Assembly: GCA_003219225.1 (NCBI GenBank)
Contig: QHPZ01000253.1
Span: forward strand, 1-7,333
Direction of reading: 5' to 3'
Source of the DNA: Verrucomicrobiota bacterium
GTDB lineage: Bacteria; Verrucomicrobiota; Verrucomicrobiia; Chthoniobacterales; UBA10450
Length of the DNA: 7,333 bases
Shown: positions 1 to 5,028 of the stretch, piece after piece
Layout: each line of letters starts with the position of its first letter
Position numbering within the stretch: position 1 is the first letter of the stretch
Program-made: the position numbers and the translations under genes
Notes under the pieces: generated by a model
Told to the model about the DNA's origin: nothing
Seen by the model: the letters and a program-made list of their open reading frames with translations, nothing else
The model's database searches: none

Positions 1-1
1 A

Positions 2-127
2 TTGCATGGCGCATTTGCCAAAGGCGGAAACGCCCGCGCGCTGATGGACGGTATTGTAGAGGCGCTTGTGCCAGGCACCGGATTAATCAGCTCGGCGTTT
101 GACACAAACGCCGCTACAACACCTTGA
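2..127 (+). CDS. 3' end of an unrecognised protein gene (partial)
   Basis: A frame open from the left edge gives 41 residues, beginning LHGAFAKGGNARALMDG and ending SSAFDTNAATTP before TGA at 125-127. I do not recognise the family, and too little is present to assign a function. The last residues, from about SAFDT onward, are encoded by a perfect hairpin repeat (94-112), so the original C-terminus was probably replaced or extended by that repeat. The gene is co-directional with hemQ, 33 nt upstream of it, and may share its transcript. A heme-pathway role would be a guess from position only. Confidence 0.45.
   Translation: MHGAFAKGGNARALMDGIVEALVPGTGLISSAFDTNAATTP
94..112. repeat. 8-3-8 palindromic hairpin repeat, single copy
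   Basis: GGCGTTTG (94-101), loop ACA, CAAACGCC (105-112) is a perfect 8-bp inverted repeat with a 3-nt loop, followed by GCTACAAC. The same stem and loop dimensions occur at 992-1052 and 2308-2358. It overlaps the end of the upstream reading frame. No T-tract follows, so it does not look like a standard intrinsic terminator. Confidence 0.6.
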
Positions 128-141
128 CCGCGGTTCCGCGG
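128..141. repeat. CCGCGG-TT-CCGCGG hairpin just after the upstream stop codon
   Basis: Two copies of the self-complementary hexamer CCGCGG (128-133 and 136-141) separated by TT begin one base after the TGA at 125-127. It could fold in the mRNA between the upstream gene and hemQ. No poly-T follows. GGAG at 145-148, 12 nt before the hemQ ATG, is the only ribosome-site-like purine run nearby and is rather far away. Confidence 0.35.
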
Positions 142-160
142 AGCGGAGACTAACGCCGCG

Positions 161-976
161 ATGACCGATAAGAACACCACGCTCGTTCCGGAGGAGGGCT
201 GGCATTGTTTGCATCTCTTCTACCGGGTCGAGTACGGTCAGTGGCAATTGCTCAGCCGCGAAGAGCAAAATGCCGCGAAGACAAATCTCACCCGACTCGT
301 TCAGGAAATCCGTGCCATGGAGTCGACCCAGTTGCTTACGCTCAGCATCGTCACGCCGAAAGCCGATCTCGGGTTAATGCTAATCACGCCCGACCTGCAC
401 GATGCCAACAAGATCGACAAGCAACTGTCGCTCTCGTTGGGCCCGGACGTGCTCACGCCGGTTTACAGTTATTTTTCTCTGACTGAGGAAAGCGAATACA
501 TCACGACCGAACAGGAATACGCGCAGACGCTGGAAGAAGGCACCAGAAATAATCCGGCGAAGCTGAATGAAGCGCTGACCACGTTTCGCGACCGGATGAA
601 GCATTATCGCCAGGAGCGCGTTTATCCGACGCTGCCCGATTGGCCGGTCGTTTGCTTTTACAACATGATCAAGCGCCGCGGCGAGCAGCACAACTGGTAC
701 GCGCTCCCTTACGAAGAACGCCGCAAACTCATGAAAGGCCACGCCAGCGTCGGCCGCGAGTTCGCCGGCAAGGTGAAACAACTCATCACCGGTTCGACCG
801 GCCTCGACGACGCCGAATGGGGTGTGACCCTCTTCGCGCGCGACACGTTTCAAATCAAAGCGATCGTCTACAAGATGCGCTTCGATCCGGTGAGCGCGGA
901 ATTCGCCGAGTTCGGCGAATTTTTCATCGGCGTCCAATTGCCGCTCGATGAACTGTTCCGCCGGCTGCAACTCTGA
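161..976 (+). CDS. hemQ: coproheme decarboxylase HemQ (chlorite dismutase family)
   Basis: This 271-residue protein is expected to convert Fe-coproporphyrin III to heme b by two peroxide-dependent decarboxylations, the final step of the coproporphyrin-dependent pathway, in the cytoplasm. The C-terminal half carries the family signature: CFYNMIKRRG (165-174), NWYALPYEER (178-187), LMKGHASVGREFAG (190-203) and GSTGLDDAEWGVTLF (211-225). Y167 and K171 match the spacing of the catalytic Tyr and the Lys of Firmicute HemQ, and H194 lies 27 residues after Y167, where the proximal heme His is expected. The N-terminal half (GWHCLHLFYRVEY onward) is the paired ferredoxin-like half. There is no signal peptide. 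ATG at 161 is the natural start because the family homology begins soon after it. The residue pattern favours HemQ over a true chlorite dismutase. Confidence 0.9.
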   Translation: MTDKNTTLVPEEGWHCLHLFYRVEYGQWQLLSREEQNAAKTNLTRLVQEIRAMESTQLLTLSIVTPKADLGLMLITPDLHDANKIDKQLSLSLGPDVLTPVYSYFSLTEESEYITTEQEYAQTLEEGTRNNPAKLNEALTTFRDRMKHYRQERVYPTLPDWPVVCFYNMIKRRGEQHNWYALPYEERRKLMKGHASVGREFAGKVKQLITGSTGLDDAEWGVTLFARDTFQIKAIVYKMRFDPVSAEFAEFGEFFIGVQLPLDELFRRLQL

Positions 977-991
977 CGGTTGCGATCGGAA

Positions 992-1052
992 CTGTAGGGG
1001 ACGTTGACAGTGTCCCAACTTAAACACGGGAAGCTGTCAGCTTCCCCTACAG
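992..1052. repeat. twin-hairpin repeat with CTGTAGGGG / CCCCTACAG ends
   Basis: The element is bounded by CTGTAGGGG (992-1000) and its exact complement CCCCTACAG (1044-1052). Inside are two hairpins of equal size. The first, 998-1016, has 8-bp arms with two G-T wobble pairs and loop GAC. The second, 1028-1046, is perfect: GGGAAGCT, loop GTC, AGCTTCCC. An 11-nt spacer separates them. It lies between hemQ and the tRNA gene. It resembles REP/BIME-type palindromic elements in layout. It could also stop transcription leaving hemQ, but there is no T-run. Confidence 0.7.
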
Positions 1053-1097
1053 CGAAATCGCGGTAAATTGTCGATCTTGCACGGCCGTTCATTTACC

Positions 1098-1185
1098 GGA
1101 TGGGTGACAGAGTGGCCGAATGTGCACGCCTGGAAAGCGTGTGTGCCCCAAAAGGGCACCGAGGGTTCGAATCCCTCCCCATCCG
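1098..1185 (+). tRNA. tRNA-Ser (anticodon GGA)
   Basis: An 88-nt cloverleaf can be traced fully. The acceptor stem is GGATGGG (1098-1104) with CCCATCC (1178-1184), and the discriminator base is G1185, as usual for serine tRNAs. The anticodon stem is CACGC (1125-1129) with GCGTG (1137-1141), the loop is CTGGAAA, and the anticodon GGA (1132-1134) reads UCC and UCU. A long class II variable arm, GTGCCC (1143-1148) with GGGCAC (1154-1159), confirms the serine type. The T arm is GAGGG, TTCGAAT, CCCTC (1161-1177). The 3' CCA is not encoded, so it must be added after transcription. No clear promoter is visible directly upstream. Confidence 0.97.
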
Positions 1186-1192
1186 CATCGAC

Positions 1193-1217
1193 TCGTGCTT
1201 CTAATCGTGCTCGTGCT
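1193..1217. repeat. three short TCGTGCT direct repeats in the tRNA-Ser / acetyltransferase gap
   Basis: TCGTGCT occurs at 1193-1199, 1205-1211 and 1211-1217, at intervals of 12 and 6 nt. The copies fill the 35-bp gap between the tRNA gene (plus) and the convergent acetyltransferase gene (minus). No hairpin with a T-tract is present, so neither gene has an obvious intrinsic terminator here. Confidence 0.4.
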
Positions 1218-1220
1218 CGA

Positions 1221-1901
1221 TTAAGTCTTGCGCCTCTCTAGCACCTGCACTTCTTGCCGGAGCTTGATCACGCTGCCGCTCGGCAATACACCGCGAAAAT
1301 TTACGCCAGGATAAATCATGCAGTCGCGGCCGATGACCGCGCCGGGATTGATCACAGCGTTGCAGCCGATTTCGGTGCGATCGCCAACGATCGCTCCGAA
1401 TTTGCGCAGCCCGGTGGCGATGTCGCCTTGTTCTGCCGCGACTGCAATTTCGCCCTGATCAAGCTTGACGTTTGAGAGAATCACGCCCGCGCCAAGATGC
1501 GCGTGATAACCAAGGATGGAGTCGCCAACGTAATTAAAATGCGGCACCTGCGCGTCGTCGAAGATGATGCTGTTCTTGAACTCGCACGAGTTGCCCATGA
1601 CCACGCCGTTGCCGACGACGACGTTCTCGCGCACGTAACAGCCGCTGCGGATCTGGCAATTCTCACCGATCCACGCCGGGCCTTTGAGCACGGCGCCTTG
1701 TTCGACAATCGTGCCCCGTCCGATAAAAACATTTTCGCTGATGAACGGTTTGCCGATCAGCTCACCGAGCACCGCCGGTTTAAGACGAAACTGCAAATAG
1801 CTGGCGATCTGTTTGAGCGCGTCCCAGATGTAATTCTGGTTCTCGAACAACTTCGGATGCGCGGTGTGTTCGAGGCTCAGGTAATCGGCAGGCGCGAACA
1901 T
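1221..1901 (-). CDS. GlmU-like left-handed beta-helix sugar-phosphate acetyltransferase
   Basis: The 226-residue protein consists mainly of hexapeptide repeats typical of a left-handed beta helix, for example FIGRGTIVEQGAVLKG, VVVGNGVVMGN, HLGAGVIL and AVINPGAVIGRDCMIYPGV. The segment VPHFNYVGDSILG corresponds to the catalytic-His stretch of the GlmU acetyltransferase domain (His at about residue 121), suggesting acetyl-CoA-dependent acetylation of an amino-sugar phosphate. The usual N-terminal uridylyltransferase domain is absent; only a short helical lead (MFAPADYLSLEH) precedes the helix. I chose ATG at 1901 because family members usually begin near this MF.P motif. A TTG at 1934 would add 11 residues, including MEGFRHLERE. 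The gene lies 54 nt after the cysS stop and is probably the last gene of that operon. Exact substrate unknown. Confidence 0.75.
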   Translation of the reverse strand: MFAPADYLSLEHTAHPKLFENQNYIWDALKQIASYLQFRLKPAVLGELIGKPFISENVFIGRGTIVEQGAVLKGPAWIGENCQIRSGCYVRENVVVGNGVVMGNSCEFKNSIIFDDAQVPHFNYVGDSILGYHAHLGAGVILSNVKLDQGEIAVAAEQGDIATGLRKFGAIVGDRTEIGCNAVINPGAVIGRDCMIYPGVNFRGVLPSGSVIKLRQEVQVLERRKT

Positions 1902-1955
1902 TTGCTCGCGCTCAAGATGACGAAACCCTTCCAATTGGGCGAGTGTAAATTCCGC

Positions 1956-3374
1956 TCAAGTACGACGCCGCGCGAGTTTCTGGCCGTCTTTGGTGTCGCG
2001 CACTTGCCAACCGAGCGCGGCGATCTGGTCGCGCAGCTCGTCGCTCCTCGCGAAGTTTTTCTCGGCGCGCGCTCGGGCGCGCTCGTCTGCCAATCGCGAT
2101 ATCTCGGGCGGAATCGCGTCGGCGGTTTCTTTCTCCAAATCGAGCACGCGATTGATGCGCTCCCACCAGCTCAGCCATGCGTTCGCGGTCGCAGCTTCGA
2201 GCTCGTCAACATCCATTGCGCGGTTCGTTTCCCGAATCGTTTCGAACAGGAATCCGAGTGCCGCGGAGATATTGAGATCGTCGTCGAGCGCGTCGTCGAA
2301 ATTGTGAGGCAAGTTTTCAACTTGCCCGCTTCCGGAATTCGCAGGTTGGAAACTTGCGCCACATTCGCGCAGCCGCATCAGCCAATCATCAATCCGCTCC
2401 AACGACTCGCGCGCTTCGTGCATCCCTTCCCAGGTGAAGTTGAGCTGGGTCCGATAATGGACCCGCAGCAGCGCATAACGCAGCTCACGGCCGGTGTAAC
2501 CTTTCGCGAGCACGTCCGGGACGGTGTAGAAATTGACTAACGACTTGGCCATTTTTTGGCCGTCGACCAAGAGGTGCGCGCAGTGCAGCCACATTCGCGC
2601 GAATTTTTTCCCGGTCACGCCTTCGCTCTGCGCGATCTCGGCCTCGTGGTGCGGGAAAATGTTGTCCACACCGCCGCAATGGATGTCGATCTGATCGCCG
2701 AGCAGCGCGGTCGCCATCGCGCTACATTCGATGTGCCAGCCCGGCCGGCCGCGGCCCCACGGACTGTCCCAGCCCACCTCGCCGTCTTCTTCGTCCCACG
2801 CTTTCCAAAGCGCGAAATCGCCGATGTGTTCCTTGTCGTACTCATCGTGCCGGACGCGTCCGGTCGGCTTCAGTTCAGAGAGATCGAAATGCGCGAGCTT
2901 GCCGTAATTGGGAAATTTGTTGATCCGAAAATAAACCGATTTGTCATCGGCTTGGTAGGCGAGGCCGCGCGACATGAGCGTTTCGATCATCGCAATCATT
3001 TTGTCGATGTAACGCTGATCGGTCGCGGCGGGGAACTCGTCGGCCGGTTTGATCCGCAGCGTCTCGATATCTTCGAAGAATGCTTGCTTGAATTGCTCGG
3101 TAAATTTGGCGAGCGGGATTCCGGCTTCGCGCGCGCCGCGGATCGTTTTATCGTCTACGTCGGTGATGTTCATCACCCGATGGACGGCGTAACCGCGCGC
3201 TTCCAAATGGCGTTGTAACAAGTCCTCAAACATGTAGGCGCGAAAATTTCCAATGTGCGCGCGGCTGTAAACGGTCGGTCCGCAGGTGTAGATGTCGATC
3301 TTGCGCGAGGTCGGATCGCGCGGCGTGAACTCTTCGAGCTGGCGCGAGTAGGTGTTAAAGAAGCGCAGAGACAT
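1956..3374 (-). CDS. cysS: cysteinyl-tRNA synthetase
   Basis: A class I synthetase of 472 residues, usual for bacterial CysRS, that charges tRNA-Cys in the cytoplasm. The catalytic domain has TCGPTVYSRAHIGNFRAY, with zinc ligand C31 and the HIGH-equivalent HIGN at 40-43. GWHIECSAM carries C217, and FPHHEAEIAQS carries H242 and E246, completing the zinc site by spacing with E. coli. The KMSKS loop is KMAKS at 274-278. The DALR-type helical domain follows (FDDALDDDLN at 359-368), and the C-terminal segment ends NFARSDELRDQIAALGW. Oddity: residues 339-356, just before FDDALDDDLN, are encoded by a twin-hairpin repeat (2308-2358) read in frame; this is a loop region, so the enzyme is probably active. 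ATG at 3374 lies 7 nt after the ispF stop, suggesting one operon and coupled translation. Confidence 0.95.
   Translation of the reverse strand: MSLRFFNTYSRQLEEFTPRDPTSRKIDIYTCGPTVYSRAHIGNFRAYMFEDLLQRHLEARGYAVHRVMNITDVDDKTIRGAREAGIPLAKFTEQFKQAFFEDIETLRIKPADEFPAATDQRYIDKMIAMIETLMSRGLAYQADDKSVYFRINKFPNYGKLAHFDLSELKPTGRVRHDEYDKEHIGDFALWKAWDEEDGEVGWDSPWGRGRPGWHIECSAMATALLGDQIDIHCGGVDNIFPHHEAEIAQSEGVTGKKFARMWLHCAHLLVDGQKMAKSLVNFYTVPDVLAKGYTGRELRYALLRVHYRTQLNFTWEGMHEARESLERIDDWLMRLRECGASFQPANSGSGQVENLPHNFDDALDDDLNISAALGFLFETIRETNRAMDVDELEAATANAWLSWWERINRVLDLEKETADAIPPEISRLADERARARAEKNFARSDELRDQIAALGWQVRDTKDGQKLARRRT
2308..2358. repeat. twin-hairpin repeat inside cysS, translated in frame
   Basis: Two palindromes, each 8-3-8, lie inside the gene. 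GGCAAGTT, loop TTC, AACTTGCC (2308-2326) is perfect. CGCAGGTT, loop GGA, AACTTGCG (2340-2358) has one G-T wobble on the plus strand. A 13-nt spacer separates them. On the minus (coding) strand they encode residues 339-356 of CysRS, including ASFQPANSGSGQVENLP, with no stop. The two-hairpin layout matches 992-1052, although the stem sequences differ. Confidence 0.75.
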
Positions 3375-3381
3375 CGCTAGC

Positions 3382-3861
3382 TCAGCGCGTTTCCACAGTC
3401 GCGATCGCCATTGCCGCGATGCCTTCGCCGCGGCCGAGCGTTCCGAGCCGCTCGTTCGTGGTCGCCTTTACACTCACGGCAAACTCAGAAATGCCGATGG
3501 CGTCTGCGATTTTTTTGCGCATGTCAGCAATGTGCGGTGCAATTTTTGGCGTCTCGGCGATGACGGTGGCGTCCACGTTTACGACGCGCGCTCTGCGTTC
3601 GGTGAGCAACGCCGTCACGCGTTGCAAAATTTCCAGGCTGCTGATGCCGCGGATGGATTCGTCCGTGTTTGGAAAATGGTGGCCGATATCGCCGGCGCCG
3701 ATCGCGCCGAGGAGCGCGTCGGCGATCGCGTGGAGGAGCACGTCGCCGTCGGAATGGCCTTCGAGCCCGCGCGGGTGCGGGATTTCCACGCCGCCGAGGA
3801 CCAATTGTCGATCTTCGGCGAGCCGATGGATGTCGTAACCGATGCCCGAGCGCGTTGTCAC
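3382..3861 (-). CDS. ispF: 2-C-methyl-D-erythritol 2,4-cyclodiphosphate synthase
   Basis: The 159-residue protein catalyses ring closure of CDP-ME 2-phosphate to MEcPP with release of CMP, in the MEP isoprenoid pathway. SGIGYDIHRL (5-14) supplies D10 and H12, and H44 in DGDVLLHAIADAL completes the metal site. DIGHHFPNTD (59-68) is the conserved flexible-loop region, and KATTNERLGTLGRGEGIA is the CDP-binding C-terminal signature. The start is GTG at 3859-3861: the family homology begins immediately after it, and the GTG overlaps the suhB stop as GTGA, implying translational coupling. The open frame continues upstream to 4074, but that part is arginine-rich noise read across suhB. The length fits the trimeric family (about 157-160 residues). 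Neither ispD nor a fused IspDF is visible here. Confidence 0.95.
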   Translation of the reverse strand: MTTRSGIGYDIHRLAEDRQLVLGGVEIPHPRGLEGHSDGDVLLHAIADALLGAIGAGDIGHHFPNTDESIRGISSLEILQRVTALLTERRARVVNVDATVIAETPKIAPHIADMRKKIADAIGISEFAVSVKATTNERLGTLGRGEGIAAMAIATVETR

Positions 3862-4604
3862 AGTTTGAGATCGATCACGCCGTTCGACGCGACGATGCTG
3901 TATTTGTCTTTCATGTCGTTGCGCGGGCGCAGCTCGACCGTGCCGCCGGCGGTCTCGACTAAAATCCAACCGGCGGCGATGTCCCAGAGACTGATCCCTT
4001 TTTCGATGTAAGCGTCGAACCGGCCGCAGGCGACGTAGGCCATGTCGAGCGCGGCGCTGCCGAGCAAACGGCATTTGCGCGCGCGCTGGATCATTTGATG
4101 CAGCAGCGGCACGTTGGATTCGATCAGCACGCCGGTCCTGGAAAGGCCAACTGAGATCACGGCTTCGGCGAGATCAGTGCGCTCGCTCACCCGAAAATGT
4201 TCGCCGTTCAAGCGCGGGCGTTCGCCTTTCTGGCCACTCCACATCTCGTCGCGCATCGGATCGTAAATCACGCCCACGATGATCTCGCCTTTGAAACGCA
4301 GCGCGATCGAAGTGCAAAAGTGCGGGATGCGATAAAAATAATTCACGGTGCCGTCGAGCGGATCGACGACCCACTGGTAATCGCTCGATTGGTCGCCGAC
4401 GACTCCCTCTTCACCGTAGAGCGCATGGTGCGGAAACTGTTTGAGCAGCAGATCGGTAATCAGCTCCTGCACGCGCACGTCGATCTCCAGCTTGATATCG
4501 TGCGGCTCGGTCGAGTTGACCCGGAGCGGACGATGAAAATTTTTCCGGAGCATCTCGCCGGCGGTGCGCGCCGCGTCCTCGGCCGCGTCGAGATAATGTT
4601 TCAT
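3858..4604 (-). CDS. suhB: inositol monophosphatase family protein (SuhB-type)
   Basis: The 248-residue Mg-dependent, Li-sensitive phosphatase family protein is expected to hydrolyse myo-inositol-1-phosphate or a related sugar phosphate. Metal-site motifs are present: GEEG (64-67), WVVDPLDGTVNYF (motif A, with DPLDGT at 81-86) and LWDIAAGWILVETAGG (motif B, W207-D208). KLEIDVRVQEL takes the place of the usual T-E-D-x-x-x-E stretch. I chose ATG at 4604 because homology begins at MKHYLDAAEDAA; a GTG at 4640 would add 12 unconserved residues. No Shine-Dalgarno sequence precedes the ATG, and a TAATAT box sits four bases before it. It is the first gene of the suhB-ispF-cysS-acetyltransferase unit. 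Other members of the superfamily (FIG-like phosphatases, CysQ) are possible, so substrate is uncertain. Confidence 0.88.
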   Translation of the reverse strand: MKHYLDAAEDAARTAGEMLRKNFHRPLRVNSTEPHDIKLEIDVRVQELITDLLLKQFPHHALYGEEGVVGDQSSDYQWVVDPLDGTVNYFYRIPHFCTSIALRFKGEIIVGVIYDPMRDEMWSGQKGERPRLNGEHFRVSERTDLAEAVISVGLSRTGVLIESNVPLLHQMIQRARKCRLLGSAALDMAYVACGRFDAYIEKGISLWDIAAGWILVETAGGTVELRPRNDMKDKYSIVASNGVIDLKL

Positions 4605-4608
4605 TGCA

Positions 4609-4614
4609 ATATTA
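4609..4614 (-). promoter_or_regulatory. candidate -10 box of suhB, possibly leaderless
   Basis: On the minus strand TAATAT (4614 to 4609) is a near-consensus -10 hexamer, followed by TGCA and then the suhB ATG. Transcription from it would start at or within the start codon, giving a leaderless or nearly leaderless mRNA. This fits the missing ribosome site. No good -35 box is visible at the usual distance, so the call is tentative. Confidence 0.3.
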
Positions 4615-4659
4615 GCTCGCACAAAGGACGCGAAGTGCACAACGGAAAAGAGAAAGCGC

Positions 4660-4772
4660 TGTCATCCTGAGCGGAGCGAAGGATCTCTCCTATGAAGCCG
4701 GCATCACGCAATCTCAATTGTGCGATCCATCACCGACTGTGAGATCCCTCGCCTCGGGGGCTCGGGATGACA
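4660..4772. mobile_element. MITE-like 113-bp element with TGTCATCC terminal inverted repeats
   Basis: TGTCATCC (4660-4667) and GGATGACA (4765-4772) are exact complements. The similarity runs further inward: left TGTCATCCTGAGC ... GGATCTC (to 4687) matches the reverse complement of 4741-4772, with about four bases of length difference. The interior has no reading frame of note. It sits between suhB and a terminator facing away from it. The layout suggests a non-autonomous miniature element or other dispersed repeat. No clear target-site duplication flanks it. Confidence 0.6.
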
Positions 4773-4775
4773 CCG

Positions 4776-4815
4776 AAAAAAAACCGGGAGAAGAATTGAA
4801 TTCTCCTCCCGGGTT
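4776..4815 (-). terminator. intrinsic terminator (minus strand)
   Basis: Read on the minus strand, ACCCGGGAGGAGAAT pairs with ATTCTTCTCCCGGT across a very short loop, with one bulged C and one mismatch. Eight consecutive T follow (complement of 4776-4783). This is a textbook GC-rich stem plus U-tract, placed to end transcription coming from coaB and the lysine-rich micro-ORF before suhB. Confidence 0.85.
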
Positions 4816-4830
4816 GAAGTTAGGGGTTGT

Positions 4831-4852
4831 GACTCCGAAGGAATTCGGAGTC
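4831..4852. repeat. perfect 9-bp hairpin downstream of the micro-ORF
   Basis: GACTCCGAA (4831-4839), loop GGAA, TTCGGAGTC (4844-4852). It lies 17 bp beyond the micro-ORF stop and 15 bp before the terminator on the minus-strand transcript, so it would be a stable 3' UTR stem. It has no T-run of its own. Confidence 0.6.
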
Positions 4853-4869
4853 GTGATCAGCGTTGGGCC

Positions 4870-4923
4870 TTAATGCCTCTTTTTCTTCGCTGATTTTCTC
4901 TTTGCTGCTTTTTTCTTTGCCAT
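4870..4923 (-). CDS. 17-residue lysine/arginine-rich micro-protein (putative)
   Basis: ATG at 4923 to TAA at 4870 encodes MAKKKAAKRKSAKKKRH, about 60 percent Lys or Arg, with Ala and Ser, like a histone-H1-type tail. Such a peptide could bind nucleic acid or ribosomes, but no function can be assigned. Support for translation comes from a strong purine run, AAAGGGGGG (4934-4942), ending 10 nt before the ATG; it is the best ribosome-site candidate in the window. A 9-bp hairpin and an intrinsic terminator follow closely. It lies 84 nt after the coaB stop and may be read through from coaB or from its own promoter near 5023-5028. A 63-residue frame starting at 5011 overlaps it out of phase, and the RNA could instead be non-coding. 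Confidence 0.5.
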   Translation of the reverse strand: MAKKKAAKRKSAKKKRH

Positions 4924-4933
4924 CGACTCTATT

Positions 4934-4942
4934 CCCCCCTTT
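4934..4942 (-). promoter_or_regulatory. strong Shine-Dalgarno-like run for the micro-ORF
   Basis: AAAGGGGGG on the minus strand, 10 nt before the ATG at 4923. The longer genes here have weak or no such sites, so this run stands out and favours the micro-ORF start over overlapping frames. A small hairpin (CCGC 4947-4950, GCGG 4955-4958) sits directly upstream. Confidence 0.5.
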
Positions 4943-4982
4943 CAATCCGCAATCGCGGAAATTGGTGAAGAGTTGGGAATGA

Positions 4983-5028
4983 ACTTCACTTTCAATGAGT
5001 GAAGTAATCATCGAGTTTTTTTTGTCAA
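4983..5028 (-). promoter_or_regulatory. candidate promoter and inverted repeat before the micro-ORF
   Basis: On the minus strand a perfect -35 box TTGACA (5028 to 5023) lies within the last codons of coaB. A weak -10 candidate, TACTTC (5006 to 5001), follows 16 nt later. A perfect 8-bp inverted repeat, ACTTCACT (4983-4990) and AGTGAAGT (4998-5005) with a 7-nt loop, overlaps that -10 and could be an operator or a leader hairpin. Only the -35 is convincing. Confidence 0.3.

Noticed and set aside
161..976. True chlorite dismutase instead of HemQ
   Set aside because: The Tyr-to-Lys-to-His spacing (Y167, K171, H194) matches coproheme decarboxylases. Nothing nearby suggests perchlorate respiration.
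380..1027. Minus-strand frame opposite hemQ (215 codons)
   Set aside because: It is complementary to well-conserved HemQ coding sequence and shows no motif of its own.
992..1052. Intrinsic terminator of hemQ
   Set aside because: The stems are strong but no T-tract follows on either strand, and the twin layout matches the repeat in cysS, so it is listed as a repeat.
1193..1217. CRISPR-like or tandem array
   Set aside because: There are only three 7-bp copies with uneven spacing, too few and too short for a CRISPR array.
1497..2540. Long plus-strand open frame (347 codons) opposite cysS and the acetyltransferase
   Set aside because: It is antisense to two genes with clear family motifs, spans their boundary, and its translation has no recognisable domain. 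Long antisense frames are expected in GC-rich DNA.
3862..4074. N-terminal extension of the ispF frame
   Set aside because: The added residues are arginine-rich and read across suhB out of phase. IspF homology starts right after the GTG at 3859-3861.
4820..5011. 63-codon minus-strand frame starting in an ATGA overlap with the coaB stop
   Set aside because: Its composition is not family-like and it covers the lysine-rich micro-ORF in another phase. The only good ribosome site favours the micro-ORF. Kept only as a speculative frameshift product.
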